64,000 nt of DNA, from the NCBI RefSeq assembly GCF_000265205.3, contig NC_018000.1, forward strand, positions 1,798,001 through 1,862,000, given 5' to 3'. Source of the stretch: Sinorhizobium fredii USDA 257 (GTDB taxonomy: Bacteria; Pseudomonadota; Alphaproteobacteria; Rhizobiales; Rhizobiaceae). Numbering within the stretch: position 1 is the stretch's first letter; every line of letters begins with the position of its first letter. Below are positions 10,262 to 19,210 of this stretch, one piece after another. The notes beneath the pieces were generated by a model that worked only from the letters and a program-made list of their open reading frames with translations, did not search any database and had not been told where the DNA came from. The translations under genes were made by a program, and so were the position numbers.

Positions 10262-11104
10262 TCAGACCACCGTACCGATGGCAAGCGCCTTGAAGTCTTC
10301 CGTCTGCTTGCGGATCGCCACCTCGGCAGGCAGGCGCTCCATGGAGCTTGCGCCATAAAAACCATTGCAGCTTGGGCAATGATCCAGGATGTAGCGTGCA
10401 TCTTCCGGCATCGAAATCGGGCCCCCGTGGCAAAGCACGATGACGTCCTTCCGTACTGAGCGTGCGGCCGCCGCTATCGCGTCGATCTCCCTCACGCAGT
10501 CGTCAAGCGACATCGCGGAAGTGGCGCCGATCGCGCCGCCCGTGGTAACGCCCATATGCGCGACGACGATGTCTGCACCCGCCTTCGTCATCGCGATCGC
10601 CTCTTCCTCATTGAAGACATAGGGTGTCGTCAGCAGGTCCAGCCGGTGGGCCTCGGCGATCATGTCCACCTCAAGACCGTAGCCCATGCCGGTCTCCTCG
10701 AAGCTCCGCCGCATCCGTCCGTCGAAGAGTCCAATGGTCGGGAAATTCTGTACGCCGGAAAAGCCCATGGCCTTCAGTTCCGCGAGAAACTGCGGCATGA
10801 AAACGAATGGGTCAGTGCCGTTGACGCCTGCGAGTACCGGTGTCGCCTTCACGACCGGAAGCACCTCCAGGGCCATTTCCTTCACGATCTCATTGGCATT
10901 TCCATAGGCGAGCAGCCCGGCCGCCGAACCACGGCCCGCCATTCGGTAGCGGCCGGAGTTATAGATGATGATGAGGTCGATGCCGCCCGCCTCCTCGGCC
11001 TTGGCCGAAATCCCCGTGCCGGCCCCACCTCCGACGATCGGCTTGCCGGCGGCGATCATGCCGTGGAACTGTTCAAGAATGGTCTTGCGGGGGATTATTG
11101 GCAT
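10262..11104 (-). CDS. TIM-barrel protein of the phosphoenolpyruvate-hydrolase-like family
   Basis: 280 residues from ATG at 11104. The sequence begins [13 protein letters not shown] and continues with the glycine-rich [19 protein letters not shown] and [18 protein letters not shown] blocks, which are typical of the family annotated as phosphoenolpyruvate hydrolase or TIM-barrel signal transduction protein (PEP mutase/isocitrate lyase superfamily). The C-terminal [19 protein letters not shown] block is also characteristic. The true reaction of these proteins is not firmly established. It is 11 bases downstream of the UPF0261 gene, a pairing often seen in bacteria. Confidence 0.8.
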   Translation of the reverse strand: MPIIPRKTILEQFHGMIAAGKPIVGGGAGTGISAKAEEAGGIDLIIIYNSGRYRMAGRGSAAGLLAYGNANEIVKEMALEVLPVVKATPVLAGVNGTDPFVFMPQFLAELKAMGFSGVQNFPTIGLFDGRMRRSFEETGMGYGLEVDMIAEAHRLDLLTTPYVFNEEEAIAMTKAGADIVVAHMGVTTGGAIGATSAMSLDDCVREIDAIAAAARSVRKDVIVLCHGGPISMPEDARYILDHCPSCNGFYGASSMERLPAEVAIRKQTEDFKALAIGTVV

Positions 11105-11115
11105 CGGTGTCTCTT

Positions 11116-12312
11116 TCAGGAGTTGGCGATATCTCGGTAGGCGGCGACTGCGGCCTCGGCGAACTGCGGATCGTTGATGTGGAGCGGAAGCCGTTCGATG
11201 CGGCGCGCGTCGATTCTTTCGACGGTGGTTTCCAGTGCCTCGAAGAGCGCCGCATCCGCGGCAGGATCGAAGAAGGCGCCGCCCTCGATATCGAGCGCCG
11301 ACACGCCTCTCTCCGGAATCAGGAACCGGAGCGGGCCTTTGCAGAGGTTCAGCTTTGCGCCAATCCACCTTCCGATCGCGGCGCACTCCTCCGCCGACGT
11401 GCGCAGGAGCGTGACGTTCGGATTGTGGCGGTATAAGAGCCGGCCGGCATAACGCTCCGGCACCGTCTCGGGCGCCCAGAAGTTCACCATATCCAACGCC
11501 CCGACGGAGCCGACATAGGGCAATTCGGTGCGCACAATTGCGCCGAAACGATCCTCCGTCGCCGGGAGAACGCCGCCGAAGAGGAAATCGCAGACCTCCG
11601 TCGTCGTGATGTCGAGCACGCCGGAAAGAAGTCCGCTGTCTGCAAGCTTCTCCATCGTGCGTCCGCCGGTGCCCGTGGCGTGGAAGACCATGCAGTCATG
11701 GTCGGCCTTCAGTCGTTCGACGATGGCAGTCACACAGGGCGTCGTCACGCCGAACATGGTAAGGCCGAGAGCGGGCTTCGAGGCCGTTTCCTTCACCGGC
11801 CCCTTCGCCATAGCGGTGATCGCCTCGGCGGCGTTTTTCAGGATCATGCGGCTTAGGCGGTTGAGCCCAACCATGTCGGTGACCGACGGCATCATGATGA
11901 TGTCGGAGACGTCGACATAAGGCGCCGTGTCGCCGGAGGCGAGCGTCGACACCATGACCTTCGGTAGCCCGAGCGGCAGCCTACGCATGCCGGCGGTGAT
12001 GATCGACGTCCCGCCGCCACCACCGATGCCCACCACGCCGGCGACGTCTTCGCGTTCGGGAAGGAACCGCGCGAAGGCCTCGCCCATCGCGGCGACCGCT
12101 GTTCCCCGGTCGTCGCCGGAAAGCACCGCGGCGGCACCGTCCGGATGCGCGGCGGCCACGGTCTCGGCGGAGATGTCGACCGTAATCGTGGGACGACGCG
12201 TACCGACATCGACGCGGAAGGGTCGGCCGCCTGCCGCCTCGATCTGGGCCGCAAGATAAGCGAGTTCCTCCCCTTTCGTGTCGGCCGTGCCGACGACGTA
12301 GATGCGTTTCAT
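11116..12312 (-). CDS. UPF0261 / Tm-1-like ATP-binding domain protein
   Basis: 398 residues, the normal length of UPF0261 proteins. It starts at ATG 12312 behind GGGAGGAGAG with [21 protein letters not shown], the family hallmark. A glycine-rich loop ([11 protein letters not shown]) and a C-terminal half ending in [15 protein letters not shown] support the call. The N-terminal half of the plant protein Tm-1, which blocks tobamovirus replication, belongs to this family; the bacterial function is unknown. It is the first gene of the minus-strand operon and is divergent from a TetR regulator only about 100 bases away, which makes it that regulator's likely target. Confidence 0.85.
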   Translation of the reverse strand: MKRIYVVGTADTKGEELAYLAAQIEAAGGRPFRVDVGTRRPTITVDISAETVAAAHPDGAAAVLSGDDRGTAVAAMGEAFARFLPEREDVAGVVGIGGGGGTSIITAGMRRLPLGLPKVMVSTLASGDTAPYVDVSDIIMMPSVTDMVGLNRLSRMILKNAAEAITAMAKGPVKETASKPALGLTMFGVTTPCVTAIVERLKADHDCMVFHATGTGGRTMEKLADSGLLSGVLDITTTEVCDFLFGGVLPATEDRFGAIVRTELPYVGSVGALDMVNFWAPETVPERYAGRLLYRHNPNVTLLRTSAEECAAIGRWIGAKLNLCKGPLRFLIPERGVSALDIEGGAFFDPAADAALFEALETTVERIDARRIERLPLHINDPQFAEAAVAAYRDIANS

Positions 12313-12413
12313 CTCTCCTCCCTGGCGGCTCTGGCCCTCCTCTGCCTTGAAAAGCCGCCTCATGCCCGCCGGTTTGCCGGCTCTTGCAAAATTATGAGAT
12401 GTGCGTATCGTAA

Positions 12414-12427
12414 AGACATGGATGTCT
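12414..12427. promoter_or_regulatory. Inverted repeat at the start of the TetR gene
   Basis: AGACAT (12414-12419) and ATGTCT (12422-12427) form a perfect inverted repeat around GG. It overlaps the chosen start codon of the TetR-family gene, in the short region shared with the divergent UPF0261 operon. It is a candidate autoregulatory operator, although a 6-bp arm is short. Confidence 0.3.
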
Positions 12428-13059
12428 CACGTCAACCGAGCGAATCCTCCGCACGCGCCGAACGCGGTCCCCGAGCCCGCACGCGCAAACTCATGTTGGA
12501 AACCGCCACACGGCTGATGCAGTCCGGTATCACCCCCTCGGTGAGCGAGGTCGCGGAAGCCGCCGAAGTCTCGCGCGCCACGGCCTACCGCTACTTTCCG
12601 AGCCAGGCGGCGTTGGTTCATGCGGTGGTGGACGAGGCGCTCGGCCCGATCCTCGATTGGCGCTCCGAAGCACCCAATGCGCTCACCCGCGTTGCCGATC
12701 TGCTGGCCACGGCCATGCCGCGCATCGACGAATTCGAGGCGACCTTCAAGGCTGCTCTCAAGCTTTCGCTTGACCAGTGGGCACAGCGCCAGGCCGGCAC
12801 ACTTGGCAACGAACCCCAACTCACGCGCGGCCACCGCGTCGAACTTCTGCGACAGGTCACCGTGCCACTCGAGGGCAGGGTGTCCGCCGAGGCCCGCGAG
12901 CAGCTCGCTCAGGCGCTCTCGCTGGTTTTCGGTGTCGAGGTGCTGGTTGTGCTCAAGGATATTTGGGGCCTCTCGGCCGAACGCGCGCAATCCGTTGCAG
13001 AATGGGCGGCGGCGGCCTTGGTCGAGGCGGCGATTCGGGAGGCGCAAACCACGAGATGA
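12418..13059 (+). CDS. TetR/AcrR family transcriptional regulator
   Basis: 213 residues. The N-terminal TetR helix-turn-helix is clear (ITPSVSEVAEAAEVSRATAYRYFPSQAALVHAV). The C-terminal ligand domain is not similar to a named group that I recognise. The start is uncertain: ATG at 12418 and ATG at 12394 are both in frame and neither has a strong ribosome site. It is divergent from the UPF0261/TIM-barrel/cupin/M24 operon and probably controls it. Confidence 0.85.
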   Translation: MDVSRQPSESSARAERGPRARTRKLMLETATRLMQSGITPSVSEVAEAAEVSRATAYRYFPSQAALVHAVVDEALGPILDWRSEAPNALTRVADLLATAMPRIDEFEATFKAALKLSLDQWAQRQAGTLGNEPQLTRGHRVELLRQVTVPLEGRVSAEAREQLAQALSLVFGVEVLVVLKDIWGLSAERAQSVAEWAAAALVEAAIREAQTTR

Positions 13060-13250
13060 TATCCCGCACGTCGGCCCAACGGAAACTGGTATAGCCAATT
13101 TGATTAAAATGCGTGTATGGCGCTCGCGGACAGGTCTTCCGGAAGTGAACTGCCGGTAAGCATGTTAAGTTAACTTCCGTAGGATCGCGGCCTTGCGAGC
13201 GGTGATCTCAGGCAAAAGACAACGAGACTGGGACCTTGACGCTCGCTGAC

Positions 13251-13269
13251 TTTGGTAATACCAGATTGG
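13251..13269. promoter_or_regulatory. Predicted GntR-type operator upstream of the second importer operon
   Basis: TTTGGTAATACCAGATTGG contains the perfect inverted repeat TGGTA-A-TACCA (13253-13263), followed by another TTGGTAC half-site. A TTGACG hexamer lies at 13236-13241, so the site probably overlaps the promoter. The same 19-mer recurs with 16 identities at 23265-23283. The rest of the 354-base gap (13060-13413) shows no gene. Confidence 0.65.
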
Positions 13270-13413
13270 TACTGCGGCCCGTCGGCGCTTGAGATCTGAC
13301 ACAAGGCACAAGGGTCGAGGAGGACCCGCCCGCAGAAGCGCCAATCAGGAGGATTTGACAAACGGACCGCCGCGGTAAGGCGGGTGGCGTGTACAAAAAG
13401 GGGAGGAAATATT

Positions 13414-14721
13414 ATGCGCAAGACAGTGGCCGGTCTGATGGCCGGTATCGGTTTCATGTTTGCCTGCGGAACACCCGCGCAGTCGCAAGAACTGACGATT
13501 TTCTGGGCCGAATGGGACCCGGCAAACTATCTCCAGGAGCTTGTAAACGAATACGAGGCCGAGACCGGCGTGAAGGTCACGGTCGAAACGACCCCTTGGG
13601 CGGACTTTCAGACGAAGGCCTTTACCGAATTCAACGCCAAGGGCTCGGCCTACGACATGGTCGTCGGCGACTCACAGTGGATCGGCGCCGCATCGGAGGC
13701 CGGCCACTACGTCGACCTCACCGAGTTCTTCAACAAGCACAAGCTAAGCGAGGTGATGGCTCCTGCCACGGTGAAATACTACTCGGAGTATCCTGCGAAC
13801 TCCGGCAAGTACTGGTCGATCCCGGCCGAGGGCGACGCGGTCGGCTGGTCCTACCGCAAGGACTGGTTCGAGGACCCGAAGGAGATGGAAGCCTTCAAGG
13901 CAAAGTATGGCTATGACCTCGCTCCGCCGAAGGATTGGAAGCAGTTGCGCGACATCGCCGAGTTCTTCCATCGTCCGGACCAGAAGCGCTACGGCATCGC
14001 GATCTACACCGACAACTCCTATGACGGTCTGGTAATGGGTGTAGAGAACGCCATCTTCTCTTTCGGCGGAGAACTCGGCGACTACAGCACCTACAAGGTC
14101 GACGGGATCATCAACTCGGAGAAGAACGTCAAGGCCCTGGAAACCTACCGCGAGCTTTACGGTTTCACCCCTCCTGGCTGGGCCAAGTCCTTCTTCGTCG
14201 AGAACAACCAGGCGATTACCGAAAACCTGGCCGCGATGAGCATGAACTACTTCGCCTTCTTCCCGGCGCTGGTCAATGAAGCATCGAACCCGAACGCGAA
14301 GGTCACCGGCTTCTTTGCCAACCCGGCCGGCCCGGATGGCGACCAGTATGCCGCTCTCGGCGGCCAGGGCATTTCCATCGTCTCCTATTCCGAGAACAAG
14401 GAAGAGGCGATGAAATTCCTCGAGTGGTTCATCAAGGACGAGACGCAGAAGCGCTGGGCCGAACTCGGCGGTTACACGGCGAGCGCCAAGGTCCTGGAGT
14501 CGGAAGAGTTCCAGAACGCGACGCCCTACAACAAGGCCTTCTACGAGACCATGTTCAAGGTGAAGGACTTCTGGGCAACGCCCGAATATGCCGAGCTGCT
14601 GATCCAGATGAACCAACGCATCTACCCTTATGTCACGGCCGGCCAGGGCACGGCAAAGGAAGCGCTCGACGCTCTCGCCAAGGACTGGAACGCGACCTTC
14701 AAGAAGTACGGCCGCCACTAA
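13414..14721 (+). CDS. ABC transporter sugar/polyol-binding protein (family 1)
   Basis: Periplasmic binding protein of 435 residues with a signal peptide of about 24 residues ending PAQSQ before ELTIFWAEWDP. The start at 13414 follows GGGGAGGAAATATT. It is the first gene of an operon with two permeases, a small membrane protein and two ATPases, and it lies behind a predicted GntR operator. The double-ATPase layout is like the rhizobial glycerol importer (glpSTPQUV), but the neighbouring enolase-superfamily and epimerase-like genes argue for a sugar or sugar acid instead. The ligand is unknown. Confidence 0.9.
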   Translation: MRKTVAGLMAGIGFMFACGTPAQSQELTIFWAEWDPANYLQELVNEYEAETGVKVTVETTPWADFQTKAFTEFNAKGSAYDMVVGDSQWIGAASEAGHYVDLTEFFNKHKLSEVMAPATVKYYSEYPANSGKYWSIPAEGDAVGWSYRKDWFEDPKEMEAFKAKYGYDLAPPKDWKQLRDIAEFFHRPDQKRYGIAIYTDNSYDGLVMGVENAIFSFGGELGDYSTYKVDGIINSEKNVKALETYRELYGFTPPGWAKSFFVENNQAITENLAAMSMNYFAFFPALVNEASNPNAKVTGFFANPAGPDGDQYAALGGQGISIVSYSENKEEAMKFLEWFIKDETQKRWAELGGYTASAKVLESEEFQNATPYNKAFYETMFKVKDFWATPEYAELLIQMNQRIYPYVTAGQGTAKEALDALAKDWNATFKKYGRH

Positions 14722-14736
14722 CGGGTAAGACATCGC

Positions 14737-14758
14737 GGGAGGGGGCCGGCTCCCTCCC
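14737..14758 (+). terminator. Intercistronic hairpin after the binding-protein gene
   Basis: GGGAGGG (14737-14743) and CCCTCCC (14752-14758) form a 7-bp GC-only stem with an 8-nt loop, 15 bases after the stop codon. It is placed just like the hairpin behind the binding protein at 3.5 kb and probably sets the ratio of binding protein to permease mRNA. Confidence 0.55.
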
Positions 14759-14874
14759 CATTTCTTCATCTCTGCACGGAATGGTGCTGGCGCCGGACGC
14801 GGGGTCGCGGTCAGGAAATGCGCAACAGGATGGCGCAAGTGCGCCCGACGTTGGGCTCTCGGAGGAGGAGCACA

Positions 14875-15780
14875 TTGGCCACCGTGGTTATGACATCGTT
14901 GGATTCGAAGTCGCGCGCTGCTTCGCGGGGGTTGAGCGACATCAAAATTCGCAATCTTTTCATTATTCCGACGATCCTGTTCCTGATCGTCTTCAATATC
15001 TTCCCGTTGATCTACTCGCTCGGCTATTCTTTCACCGACTTTCGTGCTTCGACGAACGCGCCGGCCACCTTCGTCGGCCTGCAGAACTACCGGGAACTGC
15101 TGAACGACCCCTTCATCTGGGCGAACTTTGCCATTACGGCGAAATACGTGATCGTGTCGGTTACCGGTCAGGTTGTCGTCGGTTTCGGCACGGCGATGCT
15201 GCTCAACCGTGAGATTCCGTACAAGGGTCTGATCACGACACTGCTTCTGCTGCCGATGATGCTGTCGATGGCGGTGGTCGGGCTCTTCTGGAAGCTGCTC
15301 TACGATCCATCCTTCGGCATCATCAACTACGCTCTCGGCCTCGGCTCTTTCGAGTGGCTGGCGAATCCCGACATGGCACTCTACGCTGTCGCCATCACCG
15401 ATATCTGGATGTGGTCACCCTTCGTGATGCTGCTCTCGCTCGCCGGTCTCTCGGCCGTACCGAGGCACCTTTACGAGGCGGCGGCCATCGATCGCGCGGG
15501 ACCGTTCTATACCTTCTTTCGCATCACCCTGCCGCTCGTGGCACCGATACTCATGATCGCCATCATCTTCCGCACGATGGAGGCTTTCAAGACTTTCGAC
15601 CTCGCCTACATCCTGACGAGCCAGCCGACCACGGAAGTGATCTCGATCCGCCTCTATAAGATGGCGTTTCAGGAATGGCAGACCGGGCGGTCCTGCGCAC
15701 TCGCCTACATCGTGCTGATCATGGTGCTCGCGATCACCAACATCTACGTCAAATATCTCAACAGGGTGAAGGAGCGCTGA
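14875..15780 (+). CDS. ABC transporter permease
   Basis: 301-residue permease with six membrane segments and the EAA loop YEAAAIDRAGPFYTFFRITLPL. I place the start at TTG 14875, directly behind GGAGGAGGAG. An in-frame ATG at 14818 would add 19 poorly conserved residues, and ATG 14890 is the other option. It ends one base before the next permease. Confidence 0.88.
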   Translation: MATVVMTSLDSKSRAASRGLSDIKIRNLFIIPTILFLIVFNIFPLIYSLGYSFTDFRASTNAPATFVGLQNYRELLNDPFIWANFAITAKYVIVSVTGQVVVGFGTAMLLNREIPYKGLITTLLLLPMMLSMAVVGLFWKLLYDPSFGIINYALGLGSFEWLANPDMALYAVAITDIWMWSPFVMLLSLAGLSAVPRHLYEAAAIDRAGPFYTFFRITLPLVAPILMIAIIFRTMEAFKTFDLAYILTSQPTTEVISIRLYKMAFQEWQTGRSCALAYIVLIMVLAITNIYVKYLNRVKER

Positions 15781-15781
15781 G

Positions 15782-16741
15782 ATGGCGGCCGTCCAAACTC
15801 GCTCCGAGCGCGCGCTGAACCGGGTGGCGATCGCCGCCGTACTCGTAATCACGCTGCTCTTCCTCGCACCGATCTACTGGATCACGTCCACGGCCTTCAA
15901 ACCGCGCAACCTCGCGACGACCATCCCACCGACGGTCATATTCGAGCCGGAGATCTCGCCCTTCGTGAAACTCTTCACCAAGCGCTCTCAGTTGCGGACA
16001 GCACCGGAGCCGGAAGACTATGCCGCCGCTCCCTGGTGGGAACGGCTGGTCTTCGACGGGGGTGAAAAGGTCGTGCGCTCGGGACGCGGCGAGGTACAGT
16101 TATCCGGCTATCCCAACCGCTTCATGAATTCGCTGATTGTCGCGATCACCTCTACGGTGCTCGCCGTTGGCATGGGTACCTTCACGGCCTACGGTTTCTC
16201 GCGCTTCAAAATGAAGGGCGAAGCGGACCTGTTGTTCTTCATTTTATCGACACGCATGCTGCCGCCCGTGGTCGTAGCAATCCCCATGTTCCTAATGTAC
16301 CGGGCGGTCGGATTAAACGACACCCACTGGGGTCTTATCATCCTCTACACCGCCTTCAATCTCTCCTTCTCGGTCTGGCTGATGAAAGGCTTCATCGACG
16401 AGATTCCGAAGGAATACGAGGAAGCGGCACTCGTCGACGGCTACACGCGCCTGGAAGCCTTCTTCAAGATCGTGCTGCCAGAGGCGGCCACGGGCATCGC
16501 CGCGACCGCCGTCTTTTGCTTCATCACGGCGTGGAACGAGTATGCTTTCGCGCTGATCATGACGAACCGGCGCGCGCAAACGGCGCCACCCTTTATCCCA
16601 AGTCAGGTCGGCTCTGGCCTTCCGGATTGGACCGTCATTGCCGCAGGTACCTTCCTGTTCCTGCTACCGGTCGCCATCTTCACCTTCCTGCTCAGGAACC
16701 ATCTCCTGCGCGGCATGAGTTTCGGAGCGATCCGCAAATGA
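15782..16741 (+). CDS. ABC transporter permease
   Basis: Second permease, 319 residues, with the EAA loop YEEAALVDGYTRLEAFFKIVLPEA. After the first membrane helix it has a periplasmic loop of roughly 70 residues before the second. Its stop codon overlaps the start of the small membrane protein gene by four bases (ATGA), so translation is coupled. Confidence 0.9.
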   Translation: MAAVQTRSERALNRVAIAAVLVITLLFLAPIYWITSTAFKPRNLATTIPPTVIFEPEISPFVKLFTKRSQLRTAPEPEDYAAAPWWERLVFDGGEKVVRSGRGEVQLSGYPNRFMNSLIVAITSTVLAVGMGTFTAYGFSRFKMKGEADLLFFILSTRMLPPVVVAIPMFLMYRAVGLNDTHWGLIILYTAFNLSFSVWLMKGFIDEIPKEYEEAALVDGYTRLEAFFKIVLPEAATGIAATAVFCFITAWNEYAFALIMTNRRAQTAPPFIPSQVGSGLPDWTVIAAGTFLFLLPVAIFTFLLRNHLLRGMSFGAIRK

Positions 16742-16941
16742 CGTTTCGTGCCATAAACCAGAAGTTTCTCGAGCCGGGCTCACAGCTCCTGATGATATTC
16801 GGCATCATCGCGCTGTGCCAGCCATGGAACCTGTTCCTTCATCGCTACGGACTGACGATGACTTTAGTCGGGCTGATTGCCTTCATGATCACGTCGAAGG
16901 TCCCGCCGGAACAGAAAACTGACGAGAGCAGGAACCCATGA
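16738..16941 (+). CDS. Small two-helix membrane protein in the ABC operon
   Basis: 67 residues with two hydrophobic stretches (LLMIFGIIALCQPW and GLTMTLVGLIAFMIT) separated by a short basic turn. ATGA overlaps on both sides, with the permease upstream and the ATPase downstream, leave little doubt that it is translated. Its position recalls glpU, the small unknown membrane gene of the rhizobial glycerol importer, but I cannot claim homology. It may be an accessory subunit that stabilises the permease or links it to the two different ATPases. Confidence 0.8.
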   Translation: MTFRAINQKFLEPGSQLLMIFGIIALCQPWNLFLHRYGLTMTLVGLIAFMITSKVPPEQKTDESRNP

Positions 16942-18047
16942 CGCAGATTGAACTACGCGGCATTGAGAAGCACTTTGGTGCCGTTCAGGTCATCAAGAAC
17001 CTCAATCTCGCCATCGCCGACAACGAGTTCATTGTTCTGCTCGGCCAGTCCGGCTGCGGCAAAACGACGACCCTGCGCGCGATCGCCGGGCTCGAAACGA
17101 TCGACGAAGGCGACATCCTCATCGACGGTCAGCCGGTACAGAACATCAAGGCGTCGCACCGGGACATCGCCTTTGTGTTCCAGTCCTTCTCGCTCTACCC
17201 GCACATGACGGTCTTCGAGAATATCGCCTTCCCGCTTCGCGCCACGCGCGGCAACCGTGCGGATATCGAGCGCGAGGTTCAGGCGGTTGCAAAAACGCTG
17301 CAGATCACGCACCTGCTCGCAAAAAGGCCCTCCGCTCTTTCGGGCGGCGACATGCAGCGCGTGGCGATCGGCCGGGCACTCGTCCGGCGTCCCAAGGCGA
17401 TGCTCATGGATGAGCCGATCGGCGCGCTCGACGCGAAGCTCCGGGAAGAGATGCGCGCCGAGATCAAGCGGCTTCACATCAAACAGGGCTCGACTACGAT
17501 CTACGTGACCCATGACCAGGTCGAAGCCATGTCCCTCGCCGACCGCATTGTCGTCATGCATGAAGGTGTGCTGCAGCAAGTCGGGAGCCCCCATGAGGTC
17601 TATGCTCGTCCTGCCAACATGTTCGTCGCGCAATTCGTCGGGAGCCCGGTCATGAACATGGCTGAGGTGACGGTTTCCGAGGACGCCGGGCATGCGCGCG
17701 TACTGATCCGAGGTGCTCCAGCCGCCTTCGATTTTCCGTCCAGTCTAACGGCCCAGCTCGCGGCCGCCGGGGCCGAAAACGGCAACCTCACCCTCGGCGT
17801 GCGACCTGAAGGGGTTCTCGTCTCGCGAGAAGCACGTGAGGGCTTCGTGCCCGTCGAGGCCCATATCATCGAACCGCTCGGCTCGCATGACATCATAGAC
17901 CTGCAGGTTGGCGAGAAGATGCTGCGCGCAAGGACGAAAAGTGGCTTCGTACCTAGACCCGGCGAGGCCGTCTGGGTTCGGATAAATCCGGCTCAGGCGC
18001 ATTTCTTCGACAGCTCGACCGGCACATCTTTCGGGATCAGGCTCTGA
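16938..18047 (+). CDS. ABC transporter ATP-binding protein, first of two
   Basis: 369 residues: Walker A GQSGCGKT, signature LSGGDMQR, Walker B LMDEP, H-loop VTHDQ, and a C-terminal TOBE/OB domain. The signature reads GGDMQR and not the usual GGQQQR, a variant shared with its neighbour (GGEMQR). Importers with two different MalK-like ATPases probably work as a heterodimer. It starts inside the small membrane gene and overlaps the next ATPase gene by one base. Confidence 0.93.
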   Translation: MTQIELRGIEKHFGAVQVIKNLNLAIADNEFIVLLGQSGCGKTTTLRAIAGLETIDEGDILIDGQPVQNIKASHRDIAFVFQSFSLYPHMTVFENIAFPLRATRGNRADIEREVQAVAKTLQITHLLAKRPSALSGGDMQRVAIGRALVRRPKAMLMDEPIGALDAKLREEMRAEIKRLHIKQGSTTIYVTHDQVEAMSLADRIVVMHEGVLQQVGSPHEVYARPANMFVAQFVGSPVMNMAEVTVSEDAGHARVLIRGAPAAFDFPSSLTAQLAAAGAENGNLTLGVRPEGVLVSREAREGFVPVEAHIIEPLGSHDIIDLQVGEKMLRARTKSGFVPRPGEAVWVRINPAQAHFFDSSTGTSFGIRL

Positions 18048-19123
18048 TGGCGCATATCGAACTCAAAGGCATCACCAAGACCTTCGGAAGCCACACTGCC
18101 CTGAAGGATCTCAGTTTCGAAATTGCCGACGGAGAGTTTTTCGTGCTGCTCGGCGAGACGGGCGCCGGCAAGACGACGACTCTCAGGCTGATTGCCGGGC
18201 TAGAGAAGCCGACCGGCGGACAGATCTTCATCGATGGTGAGGACGTCGCCGACTGGGGCGCCGCCGAACGCGACGTGGCGCTTGTGCTGCAGCAATATTC
18301 GCTCTACCCCCGCTATACGGTGCGTGAGAACCTCGAATTCCCACTCAAACCTCGCATCCGGCGGGTCGAACCGGCCGAGATCAAGGAGCGTGTCGCCCGC
18401 GCCGCGAGGACGCTCCGCATCGAGCATTTGCTCGACCGCAAGACGGACCGCCTATCCGGTGGCGAGATGCAGCGCGTTTCCATCGGTCGGGCCATCGTGC
18501 GCAAGCCGCGCGTCTTTCTGATGGACGAGCCTCTTTCCGCCCTCGACGCCAAACTGCGGGAGGCGCTGCGCACCGAGCTCAAGAACCTCCAGATGAATCT
18601 CGGGGCAACCTTCCTCTTCGTCACCCACGATCAGATCGAGGCCATGTCGATGGGCGACAAGATCGGCGTACTCAACAACGGCCAGCTCGTTCAGACCGGC
18701 ACGCCGCAGGAGATCTACCGCAATCCAGTCAACACTTTCGTTGCACGCGCCGTCGGCTCGCCGCCGATGAACCTGATCTCGGGGAGGCTTGCGGGCAGCG
18801 AGGCTGTCGCGGACGAAGGCTATCGCTTGCCTTATGGCGCGGCGCTCGGCATTGCGGTTGACGGGCGGCCCCTCACCTTCGGCATCCGCCCTGAGGATCT
18901 CTTCCTCGAAAGCGGCGCACCCGGCGAAGCCCGCGTCCACGATGTCGAGAATCATGGCGTCGAGAAGATCGTCACGCTTCGCACAGGCAACCACTTCTTG
19001 CAGGCGACGGTGCCGGCTCAGACCGACCTCGAGATCGAGCAGTCTGTTCGCTTCTCCTGGAACCCGGAAAAGGTCGTGCTGTTCGACGGCGGAAGCGGAG
19101 TGAGCCTGCGCCACTCTGGCTGA
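18047..19123 (+). CDS. ABC transporter ATP-binding protein, second of two
   Basis: 358 residues. Walker A is GETGAGKT, where the usual Ser-Gly-Cys/Ser is replaced by Thr-Gly-Ala. The signature LSGGEMQR, Walker B LMDEP and VTHDQ are intact, with a C-terminal TOBE domain. It is about as different from the first ATPase as GlpS is from GlpT, which supports a heterodimer. It is the last gene of the operon and converges on the 2-hydroxyacid dehydrogenase gene. Confidence 0.93.
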   Translation: MAHIELKGITKTFGSHTALKDLSFEIADGEFFVLLGETGAGKTTTLRLIAGLEKPTGGQIFIDGEDVADWGAAERDVALVLQQYSLYPRYTVRENLEFPLKPRIRRVEPAEIKERVARAARTLRIEHLLDRKTDRLSGGEMQRVSIGRAIVRKPRVFLMDEPLSALDAKLREALRTELKNLQMNLGATFLFVTHDQIEAMSMGDKIGVLNNGQLVQTGTPQEIYRNPVNTFVARAVGSPPMNLISGRLAGSEAVADEGYRLPYGAALGIAVDGRPLTFGIRPEDLFLESGAPGEARVHDVENHGVEKIVTLRTGNHFLQATVPAQTDLEIEQSVRFSWNPEKVVLFDGGSGVSLRHSG

Positions 19124-19210
19124 GTCCCGATCGACAACGGCCAGCTGGCCACAAATGAGCGATTGCGGCAGAAGAGCCCCGCCATCCAGAGGGGGCGAAG
19201 TCGCCATGCC

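Noticed and set aside
13744..14838. 364-residue open frame on the minus strand opposite the binding protein
   Set aside because: The plus-strand protein has a signal peptide and family pattern, and the minus frame has no ribosome site or recognisable domain.
19139..19150. Palindrome GGCCAGCTGGCC after the second ATPase gene
   Set aside because: It has no loop and no T-run, so a terminator function is unsupported; 12-bp GC palindromes of this kind can occur by chance.
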